64,000 bases of DNA from CADEFX01 sp963840425 (GCA_963840425.1 CAWIYZ010000014.1:186001-250000); one strand, 5' to 3'; positions 44,273 to 54,139 are shown, counted from the first letter of the stretch. The notes: generated by a model from the sequence alone, not told the origin. Numbers and translations are program-made.

Positions 44273-45100
44273 ATGCCCACAGACTTGGAACGCGACGTTG
44301 CTGCCCACTACGGGACACAAGATCTCGTGCAGAAGCTGCTGGCGGGCCTCAGCGCCGCGGGCGTCGATCCGAGCCGGCTGACAGTCAAGGATCTGGGCCC
44401 GATCGACGAGTTCCATATCGGCGGGCGCGCAGCGACCGAGCATGCGGTCGCCAAGATGGCCCTCACCGCGAACATGCATGTGCTGGATGTCGGCTGCGGC
44501 ATCGGCGGAGCCTCGCGCTATCTTGCCTCCGCCATCGGCTGCCGCGTAACCGGCATCGATCTCACGCCCGAATATATAGAGGCTGCCCGCGAGCTCTCGC
44601 GGCGCACGGGTCTCAGCGACAAGATCACCTACCAGGCGTCGAGCGCACTCGCCATGCCGCTTGCCGATGCCAGCTTCGACGCCGCCATCACGCTGCATGT
44701 GGCCATGAACATCAAGGACCGCGACGGGCTGTATGGGGAAGTGGCACGCGTGCTCAAACCCGGCGCGCAGTTCTGCGTCTACGACGTGATGAAGGGCGCG
44801 GTGGATGGCCTACTCTATCCAGTGCCGTGGGCGGAAACGGCGGAGACAAGTCACCTCACCACGCCGGTTGAGATGCAAGCCCTGCTCGAGCGGGCAGGGT
44901 TCACGGTCGAGCAGGTCGAGGACCGCCGTGACTTCGCCATCACCTTCTTCCGCGAGCGTCTGGCGCAGGCGCCTGGGGGAGGACCGCCATCGGCCCTCAA
45001 CTTTTTGATGTCGAACCCGCGCGTCAAATCCGAGAACATGCTCGCCAACATCGAGCAGGGCCGCATCTCGCCGGTGGTGATGATCGCGCGCAAGTGCTGA
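44273..45100 (+). CDS. class I SAM-dependent methyltransferase
   Basis: 275 residues with the SAM motif MHVLDVGCGIGGASRYLAS and post-I Asp in VTGIDLTPEYI. DAAITLHVAMNIKDRDGLYGEVARVLKPG is motif IV/V. Overall it resembles UbiE-like and glycine/sarcosine N-methyltransferase-type enzymes (the VxxxVAMNIxDR segment), but the substrate is not assignable. A GAGAGGGAGG site precedes ATG 44273. Confidence 0.85.
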   Translation: MPTDLERDVAAHYGTQDLVQKLLAGLSAAGVDPSRLTVKDLGPIDEFHIGGRAATEHAVAKMALTANMHVLDVGCGIGGASRYLASAIGCRVTGIDLTPEYIEAARELSRRTGLSDKITYQASSALAMPLADASFDAAITLHVAMNIKDRDGLYGEVARVLKPGAQFCVYDVMKGAVDGLLYPVPWAETAETSHLTTPVEMQALLERAGFTVEQVEDRRDFAITFFRERLAQAPGGGPPSALNFLMSNPRVKSENMLANIEQGRISPVVMIARKC

Positions 45101-45118
45101 GACCGTTTCGCGTGAAAA

Positions 45119-45150
45119 GGACCATTGGGAGACTCATCTCCCAATGGTCC
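45119..45150. repeat. perfect 14-bp inverted repeat
   Basis: ggaccattgggaga / tctcccaatggtcc with a 4-base loop, just after the methyltransferase stop. It may work as a bidirectional transcription end or a mRNA 3' stabiliser. There is no T run. Confidence 0.6.
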
Positions 45151-45299
45151 GTCCCGCACGTAACCCTGCCGACAAGTCGTTGCCCGACGAGCCTTGTGTC
45201 CCTTCCGAGGCCGAGGCGAAGGGTGCCTCCATGAGCGTGGATAGGCGTGATCGCCGCACGCTCACGTTGTCTCAACAGGCCCGAGAACGGTCACGGTCG

Positions 45300-45331
45300 C
45301 GTTGTAGGCTGAGCATCGCGAGCCTACAACG
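45300..45331 (+). promoter_or_regulatory. inverted repeat upstream of the XRE regulator
   Basis: CGTTGTAGGCT (45300-45310) and AGCCTACAACG (45321-45331) form a perfect 11-base inverted repeat with a 10-base spacer, 33 bases before the start codon. The position suits an autoregulatory operator or a leader hairpin. Confidence 0.5.
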
Positions 45332-45363
45332 TCTAAAGGCGTCTGCGACAAAAGCGGGGCCAC

Positions 45364-45960
45364 ATGTCCGACGACTGGAGCGAGACCATCAAGCGATACC
45401 GCGTCCGGCATGCGCTGACGCAGGGCCGGATGGCGGATCTGCTCGGCGTATCGCAGCGCACGATCTCGCGGTGGGAGCGCGGCGAGGACAAGCCTAATCT
45501 GGATCGTCAACGCGCTGTGCGAGACTTGGCTGCGGAGCCGCCGGACACGCTGCTCAGCAGCCTTGCCGTGGCCGTACGGCACACGCCGTTTCCGCGCGCG
45601 CTGTCACGCACGCCGCGCCTTCGTCTGCAATGCCTCTCCGGGCCGGCGTTGCGCAAGCGACCTTCCATGGCGAACTGGATCGGCCGCGATCTGGCACCGA
45701 TTGCCTGCGGCATCCTGGAGGAGATGCTGGACGACCGGACGCTGCAGCGGAGCATTGCCAGCCGGGAGATCGCCTGCGTGGTGGCGACCACGCGCAGCGT
45801 GCTGCAGACGCCCGAGCATGCGCGCATCGGGACCTATCGCACAGTGATCACCTATTTCTTCCATGAGGGCACGCTCTACAGCGACGCCATCTCGACGCCT
45901 GCGCCCAAGCGCGCCGTTCTGGGATATGAGGCCATTCCGATGGATGAGATTTCGACTTAG
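45364..45960 (+). CDS. XRE-family transcriptional regulator
   Basis: 198 residues. The N-terminal helix-turn-helix is ETIKRYRVRHALTQGRMADLLGVSQRTISRWERGEDKP (residues 7-45). A Cys/Arg-rich middle and an unrecognised C-terminal domain follow (WIGRDLAPIACGILEEMLDD, TYRTVITYFFHEGTLYSDA), perhaps a PAS-like ligand-sensing part. An inverted repeat upstream may be its operator. Targets unknown. Confidence 0.8.
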   Translation: MSDDWSETIKRYRVRHALTQGRMADLLGVSQRTISRWERGEDKPNLDRQRAVRDLAAEPPDTLLSSLAVAVRHTPFPRALSRTPRLRLQCLSGPALRKRPSMANWIGRDLAPIACGILEEMLDDRTLQRSIASREIACVVATTRSVLQTPEHARIGTYRTVITYFFHEGTLYSDAISTPAPKRAVLGYEAIPMDEIST

Positions 45961-45978
45961 CCCTGACTCCGCCGGCGC

Positions 45979-46197
45979 TCAGTCCTTGTCGTCCTTCTCA
46001 TCGTCGTCATCATCGTCGTTGTCGTCATCGTCGTCGTCGACGAGGCCACGGATGGCCTCCAGCATCTCCGCCTGCCCATCCTCGATCGACTCGACCAGCC
46101 ACTCGGCAATGATCGCATCGCCGTGCTTGAAGACGACCTTGTAGGGATGCTCCTCACCCTCGACCTGAACCACCTCGCCCGTGATGAACGCCGCCAT
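45979..46197 (-). CDS. small protein with a poly-aspartate tail
   Basis: 72 residues from ATG 46197, with GAGGAGG just upstream. The N-terminal part (MAAFITGEVVQVEGEEHPYK, VVFKHGDAIIAEWLVESIED) looks like a small beta domain. The last 20 residues are nearly all Asp with a few Asn, Glu and Lys, from a GAT/GAC microsatellite in the DNA. It is not a recognised family. The tail could bind divalent metal or mimic nucleic acid. Repeat length may vary between strains. Confidence 0.7.
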   Translation of the reverse strand: MAAFITGEVVQVEGEEHPYKVVFKHGDAIIAEWLVESIEDGQAEMLEAIRGLVDDDDDDNDDDDDDEKDDKD

Positions 46198-46354
46198 GGT
46201 GCCTCCTCGCGCATGTTTGCGGACAGGCATTAGCACGGCCGAGGCGGCAGATCGAAGGCACGGCGGCAGCCGGAACTCGGCAATCCACATGATGCGGGAT
46301 CACTAACCTTAGCCTGCTCCGGCTGCGACAAGCTGACGGGCCGGTGTTACCCAC

Positions 46355-46379
46355 GGAACAGCCGAGGCGCCAGCACGTT
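46355..46379 (+). promoter_or_regulatory. EcfG promoter of a candidate small RNA
   Basis: GGAAC at 46355-46359, a 16-base spacer and CGTT at 46376-46379: an exact match to the EcfG consensus found upstream of nepR and UPF0391 in this same window. Confidence 0.7.
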
Positions 46380-46385
46380 GATAAG

Positions 46386-46496
46386 GTCATGTACATCATC
46401 GGTTCCCTCCCGATGATTGCGACGCGCTTCCTTCCCCCGTAGGACTGCGCGCATCTGAGGACGCCTCGCCCCCCGTCGAGGCGTCCTTTTTCTTTT
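46386..46496 (+). ncRNA. candidate EcfG-dependent small RNA with C-rich loops
   Basis: The predicted transcript of about 110 bases runs from just after the EcfG -10 element to a terminator. Hairpin 1 is ATCATCGG / CCGATGAT (46395-46402, 46410-46417) with loop TTCCCTC. Hairpin 2 has a short CGCGC / GCGCG stem (46423-46427, 46447-46451) and a long loop with TTCCTTCCCCC. The terminator hairpin, with loop CCCCCCGT, closes it. Three exposed C-rich loops could pair with Shine-Dalgarno sequences, as in GsrN of Caulobacter, an EcfG/SigT-dependent sRNA. A 17-codon frame (ATG 46389, MYIIGSLPMIATRFLPP) also lies inside. Its ATG is only about 10 bases from the -10 element, so it would be almost leaderless. 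Confidence 0.6.
46459..46496 (+). terminator. rho-independent terminator of the candidate sRNA
   Basis: Perfect 10-base-pair stem GGACGCCTCG / CGAGGCGTCC with loop CCCCCCGT followed by TTTTTCTTTT. Confidence 0.85.
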
Positions 46497-46566
46497 CAGA
46501 AAGTTCCATCAATAGCGCTAGCGGTACGCGTGGCGTAGACTGCGCCGCAACAAACGGGATTGCGCC

Positions 46567-47082
46567 ATGATGCTGGGACTGTCGCTTTCGGCCTTCACGA
46601 CGCTGCACGTCGTCATAAGCCTCATTGCCATCGCCACCGGGCTCATCGCGCTGAAGGGCATGCTGTCCTCGAGCCCGCCCAGCACGGTGACGCACGTGTT
46701 CCTTGTGACGACCGTGCTGACGAGTGTCACCGGCTTCATGTTCCCGATCACGGTGTTCACGCCGGCGCTGGCATTCGGCGTCCTCTCGATCATTCTTCTG
46801 GCGCTCGCGCTGGCGGGTCTCTACGTGTTTCGCCTCGCCGGTCACTGGCGCTGGATCTATGTGGCGACGGCGGTCACGGCGCTCTATCTGAACTGCTTCG
46901 TGCTGGTGGTGCAGATGTTCCAGAAGCTCGGGCCGCTCAACGCTCTGGCGCCGACCCAGTCCGAGCCACCGTTCCAGATCGCGCAGGGCCTGCTGCTGGT
47001 GGCCTTCCTGGTGCTCGGCATCCGCGCGGGGCGCCGATATCATCCGCCCGGCGTGGGCGGCGGCGCGGCGCCGGCCGTGTGA
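46567..47082 (+). CDS. hypothetical four-to-five-helix membrane protein
   Basis: 171 residues, mostly hydrophobic, with segments such as LHVVISLIAIATGLIALKGM, FGVLSIILLALALAGLYVF, WIYVATAVTALYLNCFVLVV and IAQGLLLVAFLVLGI. The C-terminus is Gly/Pro/Ala rich. The family is not recognised; the pattern is reminiscent of small heme- or quinone-associated membrane proteins, but no ligand residues stand out. Start ATG 46567. Confidence 0.7.
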   Translation: MMLGLSLSAFTTLHVVISLIAIATGLIALKGMLSSSPPSTVTHVFLVTTVLTSVTGFMFPITVFTPALAFGVLSIILLALALAGLYVFRLAGHWRWIYVATAVTALYLNCFVLVVQMFQKLGPLNALAPTQSEPPFQIAQGLLLVAFLVLGIRAGRRYHPPGVGGGAAPAV

Positions 47083-47095
47083 GCGCGGGCGCCGT

Positions 47096-47434
47096 TTACA
47101 CTCCGAACACGCCCTTTTGCGAGGTGATCTGGAGCACCTGCACGGTTTCCGGCAGCTCGATCAGGAATTCCTTGTCGCGCTCCAGGTGATGGATGCGGCG
47201 CGGGTCGGAGCCGGCATAGCGCGACATGGCCTCGACGTTCTCCCAGTAGGAGATGGTGATGAACTCGGTGTCGTGCTCGCGATCCTCGCGGAGCTGCTGC
47301 ACGGCGAGCGCGCGCTGCGCCAGCACCTTGATGCCGTTCTCGTAGAGGTAGGTCGCGTATTCGTCGGCCTTGGCCCGCGTAGTGCGGCCGCGCCAGATGC
47401 GGGCGATTGTGGGGGTGGGTTTGCTTTGGGGCAT
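47096..47434 (-). CDS. antibiotic biosynthesis monooxygenase (ABM) domain protein
   Basis: 112 residues from ATG 47434, with GGGAGA upstream. Ferredoxin-like fold pattern: IARIWRGRTTRAKADEYATYLYENG, then AVQQLREDREHDTEFITISYWENVEAM and the C-terminal HLERDKEFLIELPETVQVLQI. It resembles ABM-type dimeric alpha+beta barrel proteins. The catalytic activity is uncertain; many such proteins are of unknown function. Confidence 0.7.
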   Translation of the reverse strand: MPQSKPTPTIARIWRGRTTRAKADEYATYLYENGIKVLAQRALAVQQLREDREHDTEFITISYWENVEAMSRYAGSDPRRIHHLERDKEFLIELPETVQVLQITSQKGVFGV

Positions 47435-47527
47435 GAGCGTCTCCCGTGGTGCTGCGCGATCGCGCAATTCACCTGCGCGTGAAGGTTTTCGCAAGCTCGC
47501 ATATAGATCGTCCCGGGGCGCGAGCCC

Positions 47528-47949
47528 TCACCCGCCAGCCACGCGCCGCACGGCCAGCATCTCCAGCGTCCGCCCGAGACCGGCCAGCAAACTGCCGAGC
47601 GCGAACAATGCGATGACGATCACCTCGATAGCGCCCTCCACGCGCTCCTTCTCGACCATGAAGTCGGAGATGTTGGCGTCGGAGTTCTTGTACTGGCCGA
47701 TCAACGTCTGCCGCTTCGCCTCCGTCGCCGCGATCTCGTCGGCCGGCGCATTCAGGCGCTTCAGGAGCGCCACCTGGTTGTCGAACATGGCGCCGAGCTG
47801 GATCTGCGCCGACTGCTGCGTGTTGAAGGCCACCAGCCGCCATTCGATCTCGCGCTTCAGCGGCTCCAGGTAAACATCTGCGCCGCCGTCGAGGCGAGCA
47901 GCAGCACGATGCCGACCAGCTCGCCCCATTGATAGATCTTCAGTCGCAT
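47528..47949 (-). pseudogene. two-helix membrane protein, frameshifted
   Basis: Starting at ATG 47949 the frame reads MRLKIYQWGELVGIVLLLAS then TAAQMF and soon stops. The neighbouring frame continues YLEPLKREIEWRLVAFNTQQ, then DNQVALLKRLNAPADEIAATEA, an acidic/basic coiled-coil-like region, and ends with a second membrane segment (AIEVIVIALFALGSLLAGLG). One base missing from the T run near 47872 would join them into about 137 residues. Not a named family. Real decay or sequence error. Confidence 0.6.
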
Positions 47950-47982
47950 CAATTCCCCCACCTGCCGCGCGCATGGTCCCAT

Positions 47983-48477
47983 CGCAATCGCGCTCATTAA
48001 AACAGGATCGCTTCGGATTGAAGCGTTTCCCCTCTCCCGTCATGGCATAGCCATGCTGCGCATGGATCGCAGAGCGCTAGGCCGAGGGACTTCGACTTTT
48101 CAATTGCGCGTCCCCATGGCGCATACGACAGGCGGACGCGCTCAAACCGCCCGCACGCGCCGCGCCGGGCTGATGAAAGGCGAGGGGAGCAGGGCGCGAA
48201 GGCCAGGCTCTCGATGGTAGTCAAGCGCGGCATCCGTGCCCTGCACCGCAAGAACGGGCTTCCTGGGCACGGTAGCCGGCAGAGCCGGGGTCCGGCCGCT
48301 TCGTTCTTTCCCGGGGCGGGCCCGATCACTTCGGGGGCGCCACCGCCTTGCGGCCCTCGTCTCGCACCGTAGAGCGCGTCGACAGCGCCCCCTCGTGAGC
48401 CGAGGCGGGAGCAGTGTCTCACGGGTGGGAGCGGCGGGGATAAATTGGCGGCGCAATTCGACTCGCCCATCCAAGAA
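47983..48477. other. non-coding stretch with a decayed palindromic repeat
   Basis: At about 47983-48031 remnants of the bipartite repeat are visible (aatcgcgctc, then acaggatcgcttcgg and attgaagcg). The remaining 450 bases have open frames on both strands, but none shows a domain or a ribosome binding site. I see nothing else supported. Confidence 0.5.
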
Positions 48478-48570
48478 ATTTGTCATGTTCGGGCTTGTCC
48501 CGACCATCCATCCATCAACTTGCTCCTGCGCTTGCGGGCTATGGGTCCTTGGGACACCGGAGGATGACAG
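48478..48570 (+). repeat. dispersed intergenic repeat, copy 1 (tgtcatg..ttgtcccga type)
   Basis: Begins tgtcatgttcgggcttgtcc, continues with catccatccatcaact and ends ttgggacaccggaggatgaca. It is closely similar to 49044-49137, and the two flank the ORF at 48594-49025. Ends resemble inverted arms (tcgggcttgtcccga / tcgggacaagcccga), most complete in the second copy. Confidence 0.75.
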
Positions 48571-48593
48571 TTGGAGCCATCGCATAATCCGAC

Positions 48594-49025
48594 ATGCGAA
48601 TCGTAACCCTGCCTCGATCAAGTGAATTCCAAATTTGTCAACAGATGTATTTGGAGTTCCTCCGCTTGCGCGCGATCCGCCTTGTGCACATCTGCGCACA
48701 AGCAAGCGCGGGGATTGAAATGATTGTTTCAACCAACGGATACACGGCTGACCTTCTCACAATCGGCAAGGTTCCCTTGCCGATTGATTTCGCATTCAAC
48801 GTCGGCAACGGCGCCGACCTCCTCATGCATGGCGGGAAGCTTCGCGGGTTGCTCAGCATCATAGCCAAAGAAGCAGAGCCTGATTTGTACCGCTGCCGCT
48901 GGAACTGCCGGGGGTCTCAGTACGATGGCCGGGAATTTCTGCTTTCCCCGGGAGCTATCTCTGAGATTTCCGTCAACCCTAGCGCGGCTGCATTGTTAGC
49001 CGAATATCAATTGCTGCCCAGGTAG
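48594..49025 (+). CDS. hypothetical protein between two direct repeats
   Basis: 143 residues, MRIVTLPRSSEFQICQQMYL onward, possibly starting at the internal MIVSTNGYTADLL (ATG 48720). No domain is recognised. GC and codon use are lower than in its neighbours. It is flanked on both sides by copies of the same dispersed repeat. It could be an acquired gene or a remnant. Confidence 0.45.
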   Translation: MRIVTLPRSSEFQICQQMYLEFLRLRAIRLVHICAQASAGIEMIVSTNGYTADLLTIGKVPLPIDFAFNVGNGADLLMHGGKLRGLLSIIAKEAEPDLYRCRWNCRGSQYDGREFLLSPGAISEISVNPSAAALLAEYQLLPR

Positions 49026-49043
49026 CTATCGCAACGCTCAATC

Positions 49044-49137
49044 GTGTCATGGTCGGGCTTGTCCCGGCCATCCATCCATCAACTGCTCCCGCGCTTGTGG
49101 AGATATGGATCCTCGGGACAAGCCCGAGGATGACACC
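49044..49137 (+). repeat. dispersed intergenic repeat, copy 2
   Basis: Second copy, with complete inverted ends: gtcatggtcgggcttgtccc at one end and gggacaagcccgaggatgac at the other. It lies just beyond the 3' end of thiC. Confidence 0.8.
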
Positions 49138-49153
49138 GTGTGTGGCGAGCCCC

Positions 49154-51025
<1,872 letters not shown>

Positions 51026-51139
51026 TGTGTTTCCTTCCTTCTGATCCCGTTGCCGGTGTGCGCGATAGCCTATGCGCGAACCGGGATTTCTCCTGAACCG
51101 CAATCATGTCGAAGGTGGGAAGGAGGATCGTTCCGCAGT

Positions 51140-51233
51140 CCCGTCCCTTCGCCGGCATGATCCGGATCAGGTTCAAAGGGTGGCCATCCGACTTGAAGGA
51201 TGGTCTCAGCCGGCTGCCGCCGGCCCCCCTCGG
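51140..51233 (-). promoter_or_regulatory. TPP riboswitch (THI element) in the thiC leader
   Basis: On the minus strand the conserved blocks are in order: the GGCTGAGA-type pyrimidine-sensor segment, CCCTTTGAACCTGATCCGGA, then TCATGCCGGCGAAGGGA. It lies about 115 bases upstream of thiC, so it is expected to shut thiC down when thiamine pyrophosphate is abundant. Confidence 0.92.
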
Positions 51234-51443
51234 AAAACATGTCTAATGTGCGCCGATTGCGGCTCGGTTGCAAGGCTGCCGCTTCGGGCTTGCGAAGGCT
51301 GTCAACCGCCGCGTGGAACGGCGCGTGTTCGGGGACGACGATTGCCTCGTCTACCGGCTGGACCGCGAGACCCGGAACAAGCGATAGAGGCAGCAGCGGC
51401 ACCATCTCTCCATTGCACAGAAGAGATGGCGCCGCGTCATGCG

Positions 51444-52553
51444 CTACTTCTTCTCGGGCCAGTAGTGGTTGGCGCCGATGTCGTAGTTGGGCTGCACGAA
51501 GCGGCGTGCCGGCACGACCTTGGCCGCGTAAGCGCGTTGGCTGTCGTAGACCTTCTTGAAGAAGGGGTTCTTGGCCTCTTCCTCCTTGGCGATCTCGTCC
51601 CAGGCCACCAGGATCTTTCCCAGGATGTCATCCGGCGTGCGCTGGATTTTTACGCCGTGCTTCTCCTGCAGCTCAATGATCGCGTCGGCATTGAGCTTAT
51701 TCAGAAGCGCGAAATGCCGATAGGTCGCTTCGATAGCCGCACTTTGCATGATCTGCTGCAGGTCCGGGGACAACTTCTTCCACGTGTCGCCGTTGACCAG
51801 CAGCTCGAGCACCGTCGCCGGCTCGTGCGTGGAGGGCATATAGAAGTTCTTCCAGACCGTGTGGAAGCCCATGCGCATGTCCTCGGCGGGACCGACCCAC
51901 TCGCCGCACTCGATGACGCCGCGCTCTGCCGCCGGCACGATTTCGCCGCCGGCCATGTTGACGGGCGAGAGGCCGGCCTTGGCATAGACCTCCGCGGTGA
52001 GACCGGTCTGCCGGCATTTGCGTCCCTTGAGGTCCTCCCAGCTCTTGACCGGGTTCTTGAACCAGCCGAGCACCTGGTTGTTGACCGCTGTCATCGGGAT
52101 CGGAATGACGTTGCGCTTGAGCTCGACCTGGTAGAGCTCTTTCCACAGCTCCAAGCCGCCAGCTTCGTAGAGCCAGCCCATCAGGTCGACGATGTCCATG
52201 CCGAAGGGACCGCCCGGCGCGGGCCCGAACAGCGCCGCGGCCCGGTGCTTGCCCACCCAGTAGGCAGCGGCCGTGTGACCGCCGTCGATCACCTCCTTGT
52301 GCACGGCATCCAGCACCTCGAAGGCCGGGACCAGCGTGCCTGCAGGCAGCACCTCAATCTCGAGCTTGCCGCCCGACATCACCTTCACCCGGTCGGCCCA
52401 AAACTTGAAGTTGTCGAAGCTGTAGCTGGAAGCGGGGAAGCTGGCCTGGAAGCGCAGCTTTGTGGTCTGGGCGTCTGCAGGACTGCTTGCGGCAGTCGCC
52501 ACCAGGCCTGCCGTCGCAGCGACGGCAAGCCAATTTATCAGTCTCATACGCAT
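51444..52553 (-). CDS. TRAP transporter substrate-binding protein (DctP family)
   Basis: Periplasmic binding protein of a TRAP carboxylate transporter. 369 residues with a signal peptide (LAVAATAGLVATAASSPADA). The DctP/TakP-like core follows: FQASFPASSYSFDNFKFWAD, GGHTAAAYWVGKHRAAALFG, then LKGRKCRQTGLTAEVYAKAG with the conserved Arg that binds the substrate carboxylate. It looks like the 2-oxo/hydroxy-acid subgroup. The DctQ and DctM membrane subunits are not adjacent, so it is an orphan in this window. The second Met (MRLINW) is an alternative start. Confidence 0.88.
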   Translation of the reverse strand: MRMRLINWLAVAATAGLVATAASSPADAQTTKLRFQASFPASSYSFDNFKFWADRVKVMSGGKLEIEVLPAGTLVPAFEVLDAVHKEVIDGGHTAAAYWVGKHRAAALFGPAPGGPFGMDIVDLMGWLYEAGGLELWKELYQVELKRNVIPIPMTAVNNQVLGWFKNPVKSWEDLKGRKCRQTGLTAEVYAKAGLSPVNMAGGEIVPAAERGVIECGEWVGPAEDMRMGFHTVWKNFYMPSTHEPATVLELLVNGDTWKKLSPDLQQIMQSAAIEATYRHFALLNKLNADAIIELQEKHGVKIQRTPDDILGKILVAWDEIAKEEEAKNPFFKKVYDSQRAYAAKVVPARRFVQPNYDIGANHYWPEKK

Positions 52554-52697
52554 TCCTCCCGTGTGGGTGCTTTCTTCTGCCCGAGCCGCCCGCGGCGGTC
52601 ACGTGCTGGCGGTACGGTAGCACCAGCCCTGGACAAGGGTCAAAGATAGTGTCGACATCTCGTGCGCCGAGGCCTGATCCTGGGCCGGGCGGCACAA

Positions 52698-52832
52698 GAG
52701 CGCGATCGCTCGGAAGGAAGCCCTGCCGCTTCCATGTGGGACGGGAATCGCACTCAAATACCTAATGTGTGGAGCAGGATTCACGCTCCAGATGGATCGC
52801 GGATGCGATGCCATCCGAAACGATCCTGCTCC
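52698..52832 (+). repeat. bipartite palindromic intergenic repeat, copy D
   Basis: Same order as copies A and B: gagcgcgat...gaagc / gcttcc...atcgcactc, then gagcaggat (52772-52780)...cagatggatcgc / gcgatgccatc...gatcctgctcc. It ends 18 bases before the permease start. Confidence 0.8.
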
Positions 52833-52849
52833 AGCTTCGGGGGAAGGTC

Positions 52850-54139
52850 ATGCTCGAACGTCATTTCGAATTGAATCGCAACCAAACGAGCGTGCGCACG
52901 GAGGTCCTGGCCGGGCTTACGACCTTCCTGACCATGGCCTACATCATCTTCGTCAATCCGGCGATCCTGGCGGATGCGGGCATGGACAAGGGCGCGGTGT
53001 TCGTCGCCACGTGTCTGGCTGCTGCGTTCGGCTCCGCATTCATGGGGCTCTATGCGAATTATCCGATCGCGCTGGCGCCCGGCATGGGGCTCAACGCCTA
53101 TTTCACCTACGGCGTTGTGAAGGGCATGGGGCACAGTTGGGAGACGGCGCTCGGCGCCGTGTTCCTGTCAGGTGTGTTGTTTCTCATCGTCAGCGTGACG
53201 CGGGTGCGCGAGTGGGTGATCGACAGCATTCCGATCAGCCTCAAGATGGCGATTGCAGCAGGCATCGGCCTGTTTCTCGGCATCATCGCGCTGAAGAACG
53301 CCGGCATCATCGCTGCGCATCCCGCCACGCTGGTGACGATCGGTGACCTCAAATCCGCGGGCACCGTGCTGGCCGTGCTGGGCTTCCTGGCCATGGTGGC
53401 GCTCGATGTACGCAAGGTGCCTGGCGCCATCCTCATCGGCATCCTGGCGACGACGCTCGCCGGCATGGCGACAGGTCTCAACGCGTTCGGGGGACTGGTG
53501 TCGCTGCCGCCTTCCATTGCCCCGGTGTTCCTGAAGATGGACATTATGGCGGCACTGGAAATCGGCCTCATCGCCATCGTGTTCACGTTCTTCTTCGTCG
53601 ATGTGTTCGACAACACCGGCACGCTGGTGGCCGTGGCGCACAAGGCCGGGCTCATAGGCGAGGACGGCAAGCTGCCGCGCATCGGCCGCGCGCTGACCGT
53701 GGACTCGACGGCGGCGATGGCGGGTGCTGCGCTCGGCACCTCGACCACCACCAGCTACATCGAGAGCGCGGCTGGCATCAATGCCGGCGGGCGGACTGGC
53801 CTCGTCGCGGTGACCGTCGCTGTGCTGTTCCTGCTGGCGCTGTTCTTCGCGCCGCTCGCGGGTTCGATCCCCGCGTTCGCGACCGCGCCCGCGTTGTTCT
53901 ATGTCGCCTGCCTGATGATGTCGGCGGTTAAGGAGATCGATTTTGCTGATGCGACCGAGTACGTGCCCGCCGTCGTTACCATTGCCGGCATGCCGTTGAC
54001 CTTCTCGATCGCGCACGGCCGGGCGTTCGGCTTCATCACCTACGCAGGCATCAAGCTGCTGTCGGGACGATGGTCAGAGCTCAACGCGGCGCTCGTCATC
54101 CTGGCGGTGCTGTTCGTGCTGAAGTTCGCGTTGCTGTGA
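52850..54139 (+). CDS. NCS2-family purine permease (AzgA/GhxP-like)
   Basis: Proton-coupled nucleobase importer of 429 residues. GLTTFLTMAYIIFVNPAIL, APGMGLNAYFTYGVVKG (TM3 motif) and FFFVDVFDNTGTLVAVA are the AzgA-group signatures for hypoxanthine/guanine/adenine transport. STTTSYIESAAGINAGGRTGL is the substrate-binding region. There are about twelve to fourteen membrane segments. ATG 52850 follows GGGGGAAGG; the longer frame runs into repeat copy D. Confidence 0.9.
   Translation: MLERHFELNRNQTSVRTEVLAGLTTFLTMAYIIFVNPAILADAGMDKGAVFVATCLAAAFGSAFMGLYANYPIALAPGMGLNAYFTYGVVKGMGHSWETALGAVFLSGVLFLIVSVTRVREWVIDSIPISLKMAIAAGIGLFLGIIALKNAGIIAAHPATLVTIGDLKSAGTVLAVLGFLAMVALDVRKVPGAILIGILATTLAGMATGLNAFGGLVSLPPSIAPVFLKMDIMAALEIGLIAIVFTFFFVDVFDNTGTLVAVAHKAGLIGEDGKLPRIGRALTVDSTAAMAGAALGTSTTTSYIESAAGINAGGRTGLVAVTVAVLFLLALFFAPLAGSIPAFATAPALFYVACLMMSAVKEIDFADATEYVPAVVTIAGMPLTFSIAHGRAFGFITYAGIKLLSGRWSELNAALVILAVLFVLKFALL

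Noticed and set aside
45119..45150. Perfect hairpin as an intrinsic terminator
   Set aside because: No T run on either side, so it is recorded only as an inverted repeat.
51070..51405. 111-codon minus-strand frame over the TPP riboswitch
   Set aside because: It runs through conserved riboswitch blocks and has no domain; the RNA explains the sequence.
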